DNA of 64,000 nt. Source: Pollenia angustigena (Eukaryota > Arthropoda > Insecta > Diptera > Polleniidae). Made by a program: the position numbers and the translations under genes. Below, piece by piece: positions 10,456 through 22,023 of the stretch. How positions within the stretch are numbered: position 1 is the first letter of the stretch; each line of letters opens with the position of its first letter. Where the stretch lies: NCBI GenBank assembly GCA_930367215.1, contig OV884058.1:170668478-170732477 (forward strand), given 5' to 3'. The notes below the pieces were generated by a model that was given only the letters and a program-made list of their open reading frames with translations, searched no databases and had not been told where the DNA came from.

Positions 10456-10632
10456 TAATATCGACAGTTCACTTCCAAAACATGCTAAGTCAAAATAGTG
10501 AGTTTGGCAGGAAAAGCTCTTAAAGTTTATGGGCGATAGATACTACATTCAGTTGTTTGCTAAGAATTTATAAAATTTAATAAATACTTACTTAATTGTC
10601 TTAGCATGTTTTGAAATTGAACTGTCGATATG
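10456..10632. mobile_element. Short MITE (~177 bp)
   Basis: ATATCGACAGTTCACTTCCA and AAACATGCTAAG at the left match, inverted, CTTAGCATGTTTTGAAATTG and AACTGTCGATAT at the right. A half copy of this element appears at 50580-50604 (GACTGCTCACTTCCAAAGCA then TGCTA), interrupted there by a larger element. Confidence 0.6.
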
Positions 10633-10651
10633 GAGGAGGACTTAAGTACTA

Positions 10652-10779
10652 GGGATGCCAAACGGAAGCAGGTTTTTTAACCCGGGATTCGGGATTTGCA
10701 ATTCAAAACACGGGATCCCGGAACGGATCAGGATTTGTCGGGATTTCATATATAAAAGCAAATTTTTAAAATTCATATA
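10652..10779 (+). mobile_element. Partial copy of the GGGATTTCGGGA hAT-type family
   Basis: AGGGATGCCAAACGG followed by CGGGATTCGGGATTTG, CACGGGATCCCGG and TGTCGGGATTTCATATATAA resembles the ends of the 6196-7514 relic. It runs into a pogo-like MITE at 10780, and no right-hand partner end was found beyond it. Confidence 0.5.
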
Positions 10780-11427
10780 CAATAAACCCTCCTACAACAC
10801 GGTAGATAGGTTCCTAGAAAACGCCGTGTTGTAGGAAAACGTGTTATATGAGGCTAGGAGACAATGTAAAATATAATTTTTTTTTAAATTAAATATTTTT
10901 TATATAAATAGAAACTGGGAATTATTTCCTTTCAAAGGTTACTTTAAAAAAGAGCTTTATAAAATACATAACTGAAATTAAGCTCATAGAATAAATTCGG
11001 AAAATAAAAAAATTTTGAATATTTTTTATAAATTTTACATTTTTTATATAAAATCAATTTATTCGCAACAACGTTGTTAACACTTGAGACTTTACATGTA
11101 TACTAAATGATTTGTGTTTCAATCGAAGCTCGATGTAAGATACTTCGGGTATTCCCCAATTTTACTTTCGGTGGATGCGAAAATTGTGTAGCCACACATA
11201 CACTTTGCTGAATCACCGAAATCTAACTAAATCGTAACAGGTATGCAAAAATTAGTACTTTTGTACTATTTTGGTACAATTTTAACAACTCAATCATGAC
11301 AAAGTTGCAATTCCATCTTATCGTGTTAGAATGAAACCGTGTTGTAGATAAGGAGATTTCCGTAAATTTTTTTTCGTGTAAGATCGAAATCGTTTTGTAG
11401 GAAGCCGTCTTGTAGGAGGGTGACCTG
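10780..11427. mobile_element. pogo-like TIR element, degenerate
   Basis: The left end CAATAAACCCTCCTACAACA and right end (TGTAGGAGGGTGACCTG) are inverted, flanked by TA (10778-10779 and 11428-11429). Subterminal words ACAACACGG/CCGTGTTGTAG occur in both orientations (for example 10796, 10834 and 11338). About 10905-11035 is a foreign fragment of the AAATAGAAACTGGGAATT MITE family. No transposase frame remains. Confidence 0.6.
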
Positions 11428-11669
11428 TAATTGTAATTTAATGTTTATGTATAAGTATTAAAACAAATTAATTCATGAAGAAAATTCAACTTATTACAAA
11501 ATTTAAGAGGTTAGTGTATTCTTTTAAAGAAATATGTAGGTATTTTGTAATAAAACTTATATTTTAAAAAGCTTCTAAAATAAATTAATGATGTCTGTTA
11601 ATCGATACCTTATTTTATTGCAAACATATGCTGCCGACGAAACCAATGTTCGCATTCGCATTTGTATTA

Positions 11670-12025
11670 AGCTGCGTTCACAATCAAAAAAACATTTTCA
11701 CTTGGTGTTCATAATAGAGCAACAATTTCTTTTGTAACTACACACATTTTGCATCAAGAAACCGTTTGCAAATTTTAGCCACAACAATATTATGCATTTA
11801 TTTTTATTTTTGTAAACATTTTGTTAAAATTTTCATTCAAAACTAAATAAAGTTATTTTAAGAAACAATTTCATACAAATTGTTGCTGAAGTTCCAGTTG
11901 ACTCAACTTTAGTTACATTTTTAAAAAAATGTTAGTTACATTTTTGTTCTAAAAATGAAAGGAAAATATAAAGAAAAAAGATAGAAGAAAAAATGAAATT
12001 GTTTTTTTGATTGTGAATTGAAATT
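11670..12025. mobile_element. Possible MITE
   Basis: GCTGCGTTCACAATCAAAAA at the left is matched in reverse by TTTTTTTGATTGTGAATTG near 12003-12021. The interior is AT-rich and non-coding. The neighbouring stretches 11430-11669 and 12026-12310 show nothing further. Confidence 0.4.
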
Positions 12026-12313
12026 TAAAATTTGGGCTTCATTTTTTTTTAAATGTATTAGTAATTAAATTTGATATTAACTAAGAAATTAATTAATTAA
12101 AATTCAACAAGGAATTGAATTTTCAATGGATTTTGGAACTAAATTAGGAATTAAAATTAGAATTTAGCATTGAATAGAGCTTTGAAGTAACAGAGAAACA
12201 ATAAAAGAGCTTAACTATTTATAATAAAAGAAAACTGGAATCATTAAAATTCACTTAAATTTTTCTATGTTGAAAAAGTTTAATGTTAAAATATTTTGTG
12301 TTTTACCGCCTAA

Positions 12314-13209
12314 AGCTAAGATCCCACTATCGGCTCAAATAGCACAATCTGTGACGATTTTTATCGTGCTATATCGGCACACATTAAAAAACTTTGCACA
12401 ATTTTTTCTTAGGTGGTCCCATTATCGTCGCACATTGTGACAATTTTTTTCGGTTCATATCGTCCAAAACTCAATTGCGACAATAATCGGTACAATGCGG
12501 TCACACTATCGTGCTATTTGGGCAAATTAAATCAAATGTTTTTGTTTATTTACTTGTTGGCAGACATAATTTTACTTTAGAAATTCGCAAAATTCTCTGT
12601 CCGAATATTAAATTATGTTTCCTAACAATTTTAAATAATATGTTAATATATGTATAATAAAAAATATATTCAATTTCATTCAAACTTACTGCACTTGTTC
12701 TTTTTTTTTTTTTTTTGTAATTGTTGTTTTGTAAACAGATGTTTACGAACCAGGGATGGCAACATCGATACAACTGCAATGTTTTGGTTAAAGCGAATTG
12801 TTTTCTTTCATTTAGTAGTACAAATGTACTATTTAACGTTTCAATACATAAATAATAGATAAAACAAATGTAATTTTGGTACAATTAAGCTCAAAAAAGT
12901 AAAATTTTAGTAGCCAGTTTGTGCAATTTAAAAATTTCGTTTTGCCATCCCTTGTATCGGCGCTGATTGGCGACTGTGATCGGCACACTAGTGGCCGATA
13001 AAAATCGGTACATATTAAACAATTTGATTGCTCCACATTGTGCAAAATAGTGTTCACATTATCGGCGCATCTAGGTTAATTTTGATTGTCCACAGTCAGC
13101 ACAATTTCGGCACAGATTGTCGCATATTAAAACATTTTGACCGTTCACACCATCGGCACATGAAATACGCCAAAAATTGGTACATTGCGCCGATAGTGGG
13201 ATCTTAGCT
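12314..13209. mobile_element. Harbinger/Tourist-like TIR element
   Basis: Ends AGCTAAGATCCCACTATCGG and the inverted CGATAGTGGGATCTTAGCT are near perfect. TAA lies on both sides (12311-12313 and 13210-13212), a 3-bp duplication of the type made by PIF/Harbinger elements. The interior repeats words such as TCGGCACA and GCACAAT in both orientations. No transposase is present. A second element is nested at about 12753-12955. Confidence 0.65.
12753..12955. mobile_element. Nested AGGGATGGCAA MITE
   Basis: CAGGGATGGCAACATCGATA near 12753 is inverted to GTTTTGCCATCCCTTG at about 12940-12955, both inside the TIR element at 12314-13209. It is short and non-coding. A target duplication was not resolved. 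Confidence 0.5.
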
Positions 13210-13212
13210 TAA

Positions 13213-13577
13213 AACTCGTACTTTTATCTACTACATGTTTTTCTGGCATTCAACACAGAAAATAACCGCTTTTTATAATTTTATTGTCGCAGCATCGACG
13301 TATCGCTGAATTCTCTAGAAATATCTGCTGTTCCATTAGTTCAATAATTCATTTAACGTAAAGGAAATTTGCTTTGAAATATGTAACTGGTTAAATTCCA
13401 CTTGTTAATTTACAATTCAGTCTGAATAGTTTTGTCTTAATTGAGAATGAATCATTTAACGTTTATAAATAAATTCTATTGTATTGTAAATGTTTATTTA
13501 AGTGAAGATAATGAAAATGCGAATATCTTACCAATAATAAATCAATTACACTGATCGGCAGTTAATTTTAATAAAAT
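13213..13577. other. No feature recognised
   Basis: AT-rich sequence without gene, TIR or RNA signal. Confidence 0.35.
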
Positions 13578-13593
13578 AAAAAAAAGCGTTATA

Positions 13594-13744
13594 TTTATTT
13601 ATTTATTTAATAAGAGTTACAAATTAATTAACCTAGCAATATAAACCTAGACCTTCAGCCCGTTGTAGTGAAATAGACCAGAGTCTCTGGCGGGAATCGA
13701 ACCCGCAACCCCCGCACTGATAGACTAGCTCAATACTTCAATAT
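13594..13744 (-). mobile_element. tRNA-derived SINE with 16-bp target duplications
   Basis: Read on the minus strand, the element begins near GAGCTAGTCTATCAGTGCGG and contains GGGTTCGATTCCCGCC, a good match to the RNA polymerase III B box (GGTTCGANNCC). It ends in a TAAATAAATAAATAAA-type tail. AAAAAAAAGCGTTATA occurs on both sides (13578-13593 and 13745-13760), the target duplication left by LINE-driven retroposition. The body after the tRNA-like head (CTCTGGTCTATTTCACTACA...) is unrelated to tRNA. The tRNA 5' part with a complete A box looks shortened. A related old copy lies near 24253-24385, and related heads lie inside three TIR elements at 44.8, 51.2 and 52.6 kb. Confidence 0.8.
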
Positions 13745-14079
13745 AAAAAAAAGCGTTATACTAGTGGAAAATTTGTTTAATATGACAAACATTTTGTTAA
13801 AGCAAATAACTTTACAAAACAATAAGAATGCGCGTTTAATTTTTTTCCTTTTTAAAAAAAATATTTTTAGAGACAGAAAAATAAAACTGAGAGAGAGCGC
13901 TTTTAATTAAGACAACTAATGTTATGGTAAACCGTTTATTTTAGCTTATTTATTAACATTTGTAGCAGTAAAATTTTGAATATATTGTGTATTTTTTAGC
14001 TGCATGAGAACTTTCCATATCGATAACTATGGTTTGACAGCTAAGAATGTCAAACTGTCTAAATATTTTTATTTAGTAA

Positions 14080-14566
14080 GGCTTGCTAAGTCATCATGAA
14101 TCGTTTAACGCTTTGCGGAAAGATGTGAAAGAATCCTGCCGCACATCATTATGGTGGAACCCTCAAGGGACTAGAAGTCAAGAACAACGTGGCGACGCAA
14201 TACTAACTATGAAATCACCCAGATGAATAAATCCTGGAATGAACTAAAACAATTATCAAGAAATACAAACAACTATCGATCTTTCGTTATGGCCCTACGC
14301 TCCACCCGGAGTTAAAGGTAATTTAGAGCACTTCGTAAATTTTACGAAGCTCATTTCTGTTAAGTCGCTTTGTCGATAAGAAAAATGGCCGTCTATGGAG
14401 CGAAGACAATTCTTGGTGCGGCCCTCACTCTCTTTAGAAATGGCCAATGAGCTGCCGTTACGGTCAATGGCGAGCGCCATACTTCGATAAAAAATATTCA
14501 AGCCACCATTAATGCCTTACGGCCAGATTTATTGGAAAAAATAGTCAACAATTTGACTGATGAAAT
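14080..14566 (+). pseudogene. Heavily decayed mariner transposase
   Basis: Fragments in different frames resemble mariner transposase. VDKKNGRLWSED (about 14370-14402) matches the region after the first catalytic Asp. AVTVNGERH (about 14456-14484) matches the VTVNGERY block of the 6.5-kb copy. LRPDLLEKIVNN (about 14518-14553) resembles the C-terminal IPADMMESVCRN part. ATGAATCGTTTAACG at 14096 may be the old start. There are many stops and indels. Confidence 0.6.
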
Positions 14567-14573
14567 CATCTAC

Positions 14574-14910
14574 CAGGGGGTCTACTCTCTATTGCGAAGC
14601 GAAAACAATTTCGATGCGAAAGCTAAATGCCAACTTGGTACTCTCTATCACTTTCGCAAAATTGTCTGAAAATTAAGCGATAGTGGCACTAAAAATTAAA
14701 GATGGCGCGGATTTACCGTTATGAAATGCCAAAGTGTGTAAACATATTTGAAATTGGAAAATTTAAATAAAATAAAGTGATGATTTACGAAAAGAAAAAA
14801 AAAAAAAAATTAAAAGATGCGAAAGACATATGCGTAAACGTATTAAAGAGTACCAATCGCTAGATTTGCTACAATTTTCTTTCGCATCGCAAAAGAGAGT
14901 TGCCCCCCAG
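14574..14910. mobile_element. MITE (~337 bp) with CTGGGGGG-type ends
   Basis: CAGGGGGTCTACTCTCTATT (left) is matched in reverse by AAAAGAGAGTTGCCCCCCAG (right). Both are followed inward by TTTCGATGCGAAAG-type words. It is non-coding and adjoins the mariner remnant. Confidence 0.6.
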
Positions 14911-15655
14911 ATTATAATAAAATAAATTTCATTCCAACAATATTTCTATCTGTGTCAGAAATTGAACTCGTACCTAACTAGTACTGAACTAGTAAAAAAT
15001 TATCCAGTACTAGTTCTGAACTGTTAACTTTTCTATACCATGTTAAAACTCAAATTTGCATTGAACGTGCTTGTAAAATCACTAGTTTTGGTTTTAGACG
15101 TGCAATAGTACACTTGGACCACATTGGGTGCTTAAGAACCAGTAATCAAGTACTCAAATTTTAGTTTTGTTACAAAAAATTTTATCCGCACGCAGAGAAA
15201 AAATATGGTTGGGCATGGTTACGGCAACAACACTATGTTTAATGTAACAATATATTGTTATCGTACACAAATAATTGTTATTTTTATTTAATATCAACAA
15301 TATTTTAGTTACTGTAAACATATCAATGTTTATCGCAATTATGAATTTGAGTATTGTTGACCGAAAAATAATTATTTTTCTAACAACTTAATTATGATAA
15401 CTTCCTAAACATATTATATTACTAACAACCATATCATGATATTTAATAGCCATAGCATGATAACTTTCTATACATTTATCATATTATGTTAAAGATGCAA
15501 TCAAACTATTTTTACTCTAATCATATTATGTTAGCGGCATTTGTAAAATAATTTTGAAGCAGTTGTGTCGTTTTTTTTTTTGTGAGCGCTTAATTAATTA
15601 AAAGATAAAATCCCATAAAAAAAATAAGTTTAAAGAAATTAAAAAATTAAAATAT

Positions 15656-16073
15656 TAGCGGAGTTCATTCAAGTATTAGTGATTTAATAGTGCAAATGCA
15701 AAATATCATCAGTTTTTTTTTGTAAAATCCAACAACAAAACACACAGAGATTTCGTTATATTTTATAAAAGTGCTACGATATTTCTGTGGTTTTCATGGG
15801 CAACCGCGTATGTCTTAAAACAAATCTTTCAGGCAAGACGAAGAACCATTCTAGATCAAACTATGGGCTAGGTATTGAACTTTTTAAACTTTGTCATTAC
15901 GTTAAAAAATCGGAATTGATCCATCTTTTTTCAAAAAAATGTAAAGAGCGTTAAAAATTAGGCAATATGGCATCAACATCTTAAAATCGAAAAAATGGAC
16001 ATACGCGGTTGCCCATGAAAACCACAGATTTTTCATTTGCTCTTTTGCAAGCCTTATATTGAACTCCGCTATT
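15656..16073. repeat. Inverted-repeat insertion inside the TIR element
   Basis: TAGCGGAGTTCATTCAA (15656) is inverted to TTGAACTCCGCTA (about 16060-16073). GTGGTTTTCATGGGCAACCG near 15790 is inverted to CGGTTGCCCATGAAAACCAC near 16005. The left arm contains the GCAAATGCAAAATATCAT segment shared with 1790-1850 and 46750. Confidence 0.55.
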
Positions 16074-16181
16074 TGATTAACATTAAGAGAAATTGTAAAA
16101 AGCCACAAAATAAAAAATCGATGCAAAAATATTTTAATTTATTATGTATTTTTATGACAGCTATGAAAGGTGCTGTATCAT

Positions 16182-16356
16182 AATATGATTGCCTCTTAAT
16201 TTATTATGATTACCATGATGATAATATGATTACTTCTTAGCTTATTATGATTAACATGACAATAATATGATTAATTTCTTAGCTTATTATGATTTACATG
16301 ACAATAACTTGATTACTTCTTAACTTAGTATGATTAACAGAATAATAATATGATTA
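16182..16356. repeat. 41-bp minisatellite, about 4.2 units
   Basis: Four successive units of 41, 41, 42 and 41 bases start at 16182, 16223, 16264 and 16306, with a partial fifth. Each follows AATATGATTACTTCTTAGCT then TATTATGATTAACATGACAAT, with a few substitutions. It lies within the TIR element ending at 16466. Confidence 0.85.
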
Positions 16357-16466
16357 AGGGAAAAATATTATGATGTAATAGTACGAGTATATTTAGTCAT
16401 AATATGATTCATAATATGTTGCTCTTAGAATATGTTTACCACAACCATGTTTTTTCATTGCGTGCG

Positions 16467-17462
16467 TATACAAGTGGTGCCGTTGTACTAATACTCATAA
16501 GCACTTGTATTTTATATTATAAATTCTAACCCCTTTAGCACTAGTACGTACCACTTGTTATATTAATTGTACTAGTGACATTTTGACAATTAACTCTTAA
16601 ACTCCTGCAGGGTTCTTTTGCTGCTAATATCCTTTAATATCCCAGCAAAAATTTTTCAAGATTTGGAAGCAATAAACACGTATACTGCATCCCAACCGCT
16701 ACCTTTTTTGCTTCTGCCTTACTCTACTGCTGTAAGATTAGGCATACAATCCTACAATTCTTAAATGCGATGCTAAATACTAGAAGAGAATCGCTGCTTA
16801 TTTGTTTTTTTAAGATTACATTTTCTACTGCTTTATTGAAGCATTGAAATCATTAATTCTTTTGATAAAAAATAAATAATTTAAGCTTAATTTTACAAAA
16901 ATCATACATTATTATTATTATAAGACTATAACCCTTTTATTCCAAAAAATATTTTAGATTTATACACAAGTTTTTAAGCGCTTAAATAACAATTTTTTCA
17001 ATGCTTAATTTTTTTTCACTTACTTTATACGAGTAAATCATGTCAGTTTTCAAAGCATGAAATAAGCGATTTTCAGATCTCTACAGCAGAGCTTCTACGC
17101 GAGGAATTCCAAACAAAAATCATGTAATTTTTCATATAAGTGTAAGCGCTTCACTCCGAATTCTCCCTTACATTACTGCTTGCGAAGAAGCATCAGTTTT
17201 TGCTGGGATCCTTTAGAGCATAGGGTGCCAAATAAAAAACAAGGGCATTTTTACGCAAGCTTCACGATAACCACCAATGTCCTAAGTGTATTTCGCTTCC
17301 AAGCGTGCTGCAGGTTTTTAAATTTTCATCTTCCTGAGATGCTCTTTGCCCATTCAGGGTTTAATGATAATTCGACCCTTCTCCTTTATAGACCCGGCGT
17401 TTGCAGAGATATAACTTCCGAGCAGATATGAAGGTTATACCGCCTAAGATCGGTTGTCAGAA
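16467..17462. other. No feature recognised
   Basis: ACTAGTAC words occur on both sides of the preceding TIR element (14990-15020 and 16545-16575), suggesting it sits in an older repeat that I cannot delimit. The 83-codon open frame at 17180-17431 has no recognisable domain. Confidence 0.3.
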
Positions 17463-17463
17463 C

Positions 17464-17645
17464 CAACCAGAGTGCAAATTATGGCAGTCGTGATCGAATA
17501 CTTTTTCGATTCGAAAGCAATTTTATTTCAGTCGATACAACACAACAAAATTATTTCGATCCGTTCAGTATGGACAGAAAGAATTAGAAATAAAACTGCA
17601 TTCGAATCGAAGAAGTATCTGATCACGACTGCCATAATTTGCCCC
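17464..17645. mobile_element. MITE (~182 bp)
   Basis: GCAAATTATGGCAGTCGTGA followed by TCGAATACTT at the left is inverted to AAGTATCTGATCACGACTGC then CATAATTTGC at the right. Inner words GATTCGAA also mirror each other. It is non-coding. Confidence 0.7.
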
Positions 17646-17646
17646 C

Positions 17647-19243
17647 AGCATTGTAAGTGAAAAACAGTAATCACCACTATGGGTGAGGTTGACATATGAA
17701 AAGGATTAGCTGTGTACACACAATTCGTTAAATAGCTTTGTGTTCGCGTCACCTTCGCATTTGATCTCTCTTTTTGAATAATTTGTAGTTTTAAAAAATT
17801 TTTATCGCTAAAAGAAGAATTGTTTGTAGCAGTTCAACGACACGAACGTTTACCAATAAAGGATTTTTCAATCTATCTATTTGCTGTCTCTCTTTTAAGA
17901 TGGAATAGATAAATATTTTGTTAACTTAAAATTAGTGCAAGCTTTAAAAACCAACTAACCATTAACGATCAAATTTCATTAAAATGAGCAAACACTTTTA
18001 CTTAATTTAACAAATAACTTTAAATATTTTTTAAATTAAAGCTTTTACACTCGATACTGATCATATCTCTTAACGTATCTAATTACCTCAATTAAGTTTT
18101 TGCTAAACAGTGTAATTTGAAGAACTATTTTTCAGTCTACGATAACACTCGACAGCACTTCACAGTTTTTATCTTCTTAAAAAAAAATATATAATAAAAA
18201 TGTGTGATTAAATTGCTGTATGATATTGAAATGTACACGACAAGACAAATAAATAAAAAAAAAAAATAAGTAAATATTTATTGAATTAAAAACAAAAAGT
18301 TTTGAAAACTTTATTTTCGTTTTCTTCATTTACAACGTGAATTGCATACAAAATGAAGCGATTTTTATTTTTTTATTTTTAAAGCAAAAACAAAATTTTG
18401 CTATAAAATTACATGAAACGCGTTTATGTTTGCTGGATAAAAAAAAGTAAATGATTTGATTGAAAAAAAAAAAAAAAAAAAAAAAACTAAACAAAACCAA
18501 ATTTCTGTAGATCAAACAAACTAAACGAATGATGAAAAAACTGATTAAATACTTTATATTTAAGATTTAGTTCTAATGTGCGAAATCTTACTTTTGATAA
18601 ACTGAAATTTATTGTTGGTGGAATAAGCTATTCCTATGCGCATTTCACTGGTTGCTTAGGCCAGTTCATCAGGAAACTTCATCCAAAGATTTAAGATAAG
18701 CTAAAGATATTATTCAAATAAAACTGTTATGCGAATAGGAATTATAAACGCTCAAAAGTCTTACCCATAATAATATCAAAGCTTAAACTTTATATTTAAT
18801 TGACAAAATATGTTAATAACTATGTTTCACAAGTTTTTTTTTTGTTCTTCTCAACCGAAACTTAAATTTAAACCGGCAAATTTTATTTGCACTTGCACAA
18901 CACTGCATTGAAATGGACACAATCCAAATTTTGAAAAAGTGAGAATTTTTGATAAAGGGAAAGTAAAATATACACGTTGGAGAGCTTAAGAATACAACAA
19001 AACTCGACAAATGCAAAAAATACAAAAGAATCCCTGTAGTTTTTCCGTGACAATTCACCTCAAAATTGGCAGTTCTATACTCTGAAGACTGGTGGTAAAA
19101 CTATCCACATTGATCCTATTCTTGGAAGACTGGTTCTGAAACTGTGGAAAATTTTACTCTCACTTTATGCTGGCACTTAGCAGTCTTTTTGTGTCGCAGA
19201 TGGTGGATAGTAAAAAAAGTATGTCATTGAGCATTTTGTTCAT

Positions 19244-19248
<5 letters not shown>
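17647..19248. other. No gene recognised; low-complexity AT-rich sequence
   Basis: It includes an A-run at about 18463-18486 and scattered short open frames of chance composition. The sequence around 17790-17900 and 18600-18720 is less repetitive and may be unique host DNA. Confidence 0.3.

Positions 19249-19274
<26 letters not shown>
19249..19274. repeat. (GA)13 microsatellite
   Basis: Uninterrupted GA dinucleotide tract, read directly. Confidence 0.95.
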
Positions 19275-19551
19275 AACAGTACGTATGACAACACAATCAG
19301 AAAAGCAGATTTATGGTTGGTATAAGGAAACAGCTAAGGGTTAGCCAAGAAGAACCGGCTTATGAACTGTCTTTTTGTGGCCTCTTAGTGGCAATTTACC
19401 CCCTCGTAGGACATCCCCTTGTTAAAGTGGCCAGTCATATGGCTAGCATTCGGACTGGTTGTGTCATAAAGGGGCTAGTATTATAACCAGCTCGGAGACA
19501 GCCACATGAACTACAGGGAAGACAAAGACAATACAAATGCAAACTACACCA

Positions 19552-20595
19552 TTTTTTTTTTTTTTTTTTTTTAACGGTAAACCAACACTCAGGGGATGCA
19601 TTGTGTTGATCGGGTAAATAAGGTTTGGGAAGGAGGAAAGAGGGAATAGTGTTTGTGGACATTTGACTTGAATCTTAATAAATTATAAGTACTAGGGAAG
19701 ACCTCTGCGGGAAGTTTATTCCACATACGGATAGTTCGACTGAAAAACGAATTTTCTCTATAATGCGTTGTGCGAAACACAGGACAATCGACTACAAACG
19801 GTTGTGATCCACTGGATGAGCGAGTATTACGAAGAAATACTCGGGCGGGTGGAATAAGTTCACTTATCTCAGTGGAACACCTCCAATGGTAATATCGATA
19901 GAAAAGTGTCACACAACTCACATTCCGACGATGCTCCAATGAGTCAATAGAGTTGGATACCCTACTGTCATTGATGAGCTTCACCGCCCTCCTTTGTACA
20001 CGGTCCAGAAGGTTCAAAATAGACTTTGAAGCCCCTGCCCATATATAGGAGTTGTATTCCTTCTTCGGTCGGATATAGGTGGTATAGATAGTAAGGAGAT
20101 CGGATGAAGTGAAGTAAGTCTTGCACGGTTTCAAAAAACCTAAACACTTGAATGCCTCTTTCGACACTTTAAAAACGTGTTTATTCCAGCGGACATCGCA
20201 CTGTATTCTCATGCCCAGAACATCAAGAGTATCCGATTCCTCAATATAAATGCCACCCATTAATACAGATGACATAGTTGGTTCCACGGCCCGTCTGTGG
20301 GTCAACATACAACATTGGGTCTTGCGTGCATTAAAAAGCAATATGCTTTGACACAAGCGCACCATGCCACACCCGATAAAACGCCTTGGAAATATCTAGA
20401 GCAACAACTTTGAATTCACCAAAGCGGTGAATGGAGAAGTTAATTTGTCTCCAGAAATTTCACAAGATGGTAATTAACCATGCTCTCCATCACCTTCGAG
20501 GGCGAAGAGCAAATTGCGATTGGGCGGTAATTTTCAGGGTTAGTAGCCATTGCAATACTTTAGTAATAATAACAGCTGTGGTTAAAAACGGAAAA
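19552..20595 (-). mobile_element. Truncated non-LTR retrotransposon with poly(A) tail
   Basis: On the minus strand the copy runs from reverse-transcriptase remnants near 20590 to a 3' poly(A) (plus-strand T-run 19552-19572) directly after the open frame. A 5'-truncated copy ending in poly(A) is the normal product of target-primed reverse transcription. No target duplication was found. I do not assign a clade; Jockey/I-like is possible. Confidence 0.8.
19589..20540 (-). pseudogene. Reverse transcriptase C-terminal part, palm deleted
   Basis: The longest frame (19589-20365, 258 codons) covers the region after the polymerase core. It has FNARKTQCC near its start, then VLGMRI..WNKHV, a W-x-GA-x-K segment, LDRVQRRAVKLI and a C-terminal RTIRMWNKLPAEVFP block, all typical of non-LTR pol proteins between the thumb and the end. 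Upstream, out of frame, lie PENYRPIAICSSPSKVMESM (about 20478-20540) and VVALDISKAFYRVWH (about 20360-20412), the fingers and the A motif of the palm. The Asp normally next to Phe in the A motif is Tyr here. The segment that should hold the catalytic F/YADD is absent between RVWHGALV and the FNARKTQ block. The product cannot polymerise. Confidence 0.8.
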
Positions 20596-22020
20596 ATTCT
20601 CTGTGATAATTTTTAAATTTACATACATACATTTATTTTAATAATTTAAGTTTTGTGTTGTGTTGTCTGTCGTCCACCTATACAAAATACTGATATAATT
20701 TATAAATGATGTAATGATGTAAACTGACGAAAAAGATTATTGTAAGTTAATTTGTCAAAAATGAAGATTATAATTATTGTTATTATTGACTACGTTTTAC
20801 TTTGTATTTTTACAATGTTATTAAAATCAAAAACTCAATCCCCGAAGAAGTGGGAAAGTATACTAACTAAACGTCGGATTTTATTAAAAATGAAATAAAT
20901 AATCTTTCATCAATGTTACTACAAATGGCATCAATGATGCAAAAAGTAACATCAATTCAATGAATAACGTCTTCGTATAATTTTGTCATTATGATTACAA
21001 TGTATTATAAGAAGCAAAAATTCCTTTATTCTATTTTTTTTTAATTATTTAGTTAAATACATCAAATTTTTAAAGTAGAATGATTACAAAAACCATATGG
21101 GGCCATGGTACTGGTGCCTTATTTTTGAAAGCTCTGCTGTAAACAAAGGTCGTAATTTAACAAACGTGAAACAAACATTGTAACGGGTAAGTAAATAATA
21201 ATATTCTCTGATTTTGACTTAAGTCAATTCCAATGACTTTGACTTAATGAGAAACTGTCATTAAATTGCTAATGCTAATGTGTCCTTTCTCCGATGTTAC
21301 TGCGTCATCGCACTGAGGAAATGTTCGTAATTTTTGTGATGCCGATGTGTCATCCTATTGATGACATTATTTTATTTTTACCCCGATGACACTTTGGTCA
21401 AGTGATGTTAAGGTTGACATCACAATGATGAAAAGTGTCATGGGGTCAAAAACGAAGACACTTGTCATAGTACTGATGTCAAAATACATCAGCGTTATGA
21501 CGACTTTTCTGTCAGTGTAAAGTGTATATTCTGGAACACTTTAAGTACCGAAGTTGATTAAACGATGGTTTAAAGAAACATAATATGTGATATATTTATA
21601 GCTTCAATAAAGAAAATTTACTTTGGCGATTTTTTTCATGTGAAGATTTTTTTTGTTTTAAAACTAATTTTTTTGCGTTTGTTTTATTTTTAACTTTTTT
21701 TATATTCGGTAGCTTTCTCAACCTTGACAAATTGCCTTAATATTTGGTCTTTTTTTTAATTTGTTGATTTTCTTTAAAATTTTTCGATTTTTTTCAACTT
21801 TAACTTTTTCGATTTCTTTATTTTTTTTTTTTGGCGATTTTTTGATTTCATTCTTTTTTTTTTGTCGATTTTTTTGGTGGTTTTTCCGATTATTTGATGA
21901 TTGTGCTTCTAATCCGGAATTTTTTTAATTTTCAAAATTAAGGTTTACAATTAATTTGATTTTTTTATTTTAGCGATTTTTTTTTCGTTTTTAACAGTGC
22001 TGCGGTGTCTACAAAATATA
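20596..22020. other. Unassigned, partly repeat-like
   Basis: At 21190-21540 the words GATGTCA, TGATGACA, GTGTCATC and their complements recur many times (for example ACTTGTCATAGTACTGATGT), suggesting a degenerate inverted-repeat element whose ends I cannot fix. From 21600 to 22000 the sequence is T-rich with CGATTTTTTT words. No coding sequence seen. Confidence 0.3.
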
Positions 22021-22023
22021 GTT

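Larger units (their letters stand above)
15187..16466. mobile_element. 1.28-kb AT-rich TIR element (CGCACGCAGAGAAAAAA family)
   Basis: The left end CGCACGCAGAGAAAAAATAT then GGTTGGGCATGG is inverted to the right end AACCATGTTTTTTCATTGCGTGCG. The interior is dominated by words such as CATATTATG, AACAATATTGTTA and ATGATTA in both orientations, and holds the minisatellite at 16182-16356. Similar ends occur at about 42000-42028, 57862-58295 and 59439-60566. No protein is encoded. Confidence 0.65.

Noticed and set aside
13660..13740. Possible tRNA gene on the minus strand (GGGTTCGATTCCC)
   Set aside because: No complete cloverleaf or acceptor stem. Flanking 16-bp duplications and the A-rich tail identify a SINE.
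15187..16466. CRISPR-like or satellite array because of many repeated words
   Set aside because: Only one regular 41-bp array is present, with no spacers. The remaining words are dispersed palindromic motifs of a TIR element in a eukaryotic genome.
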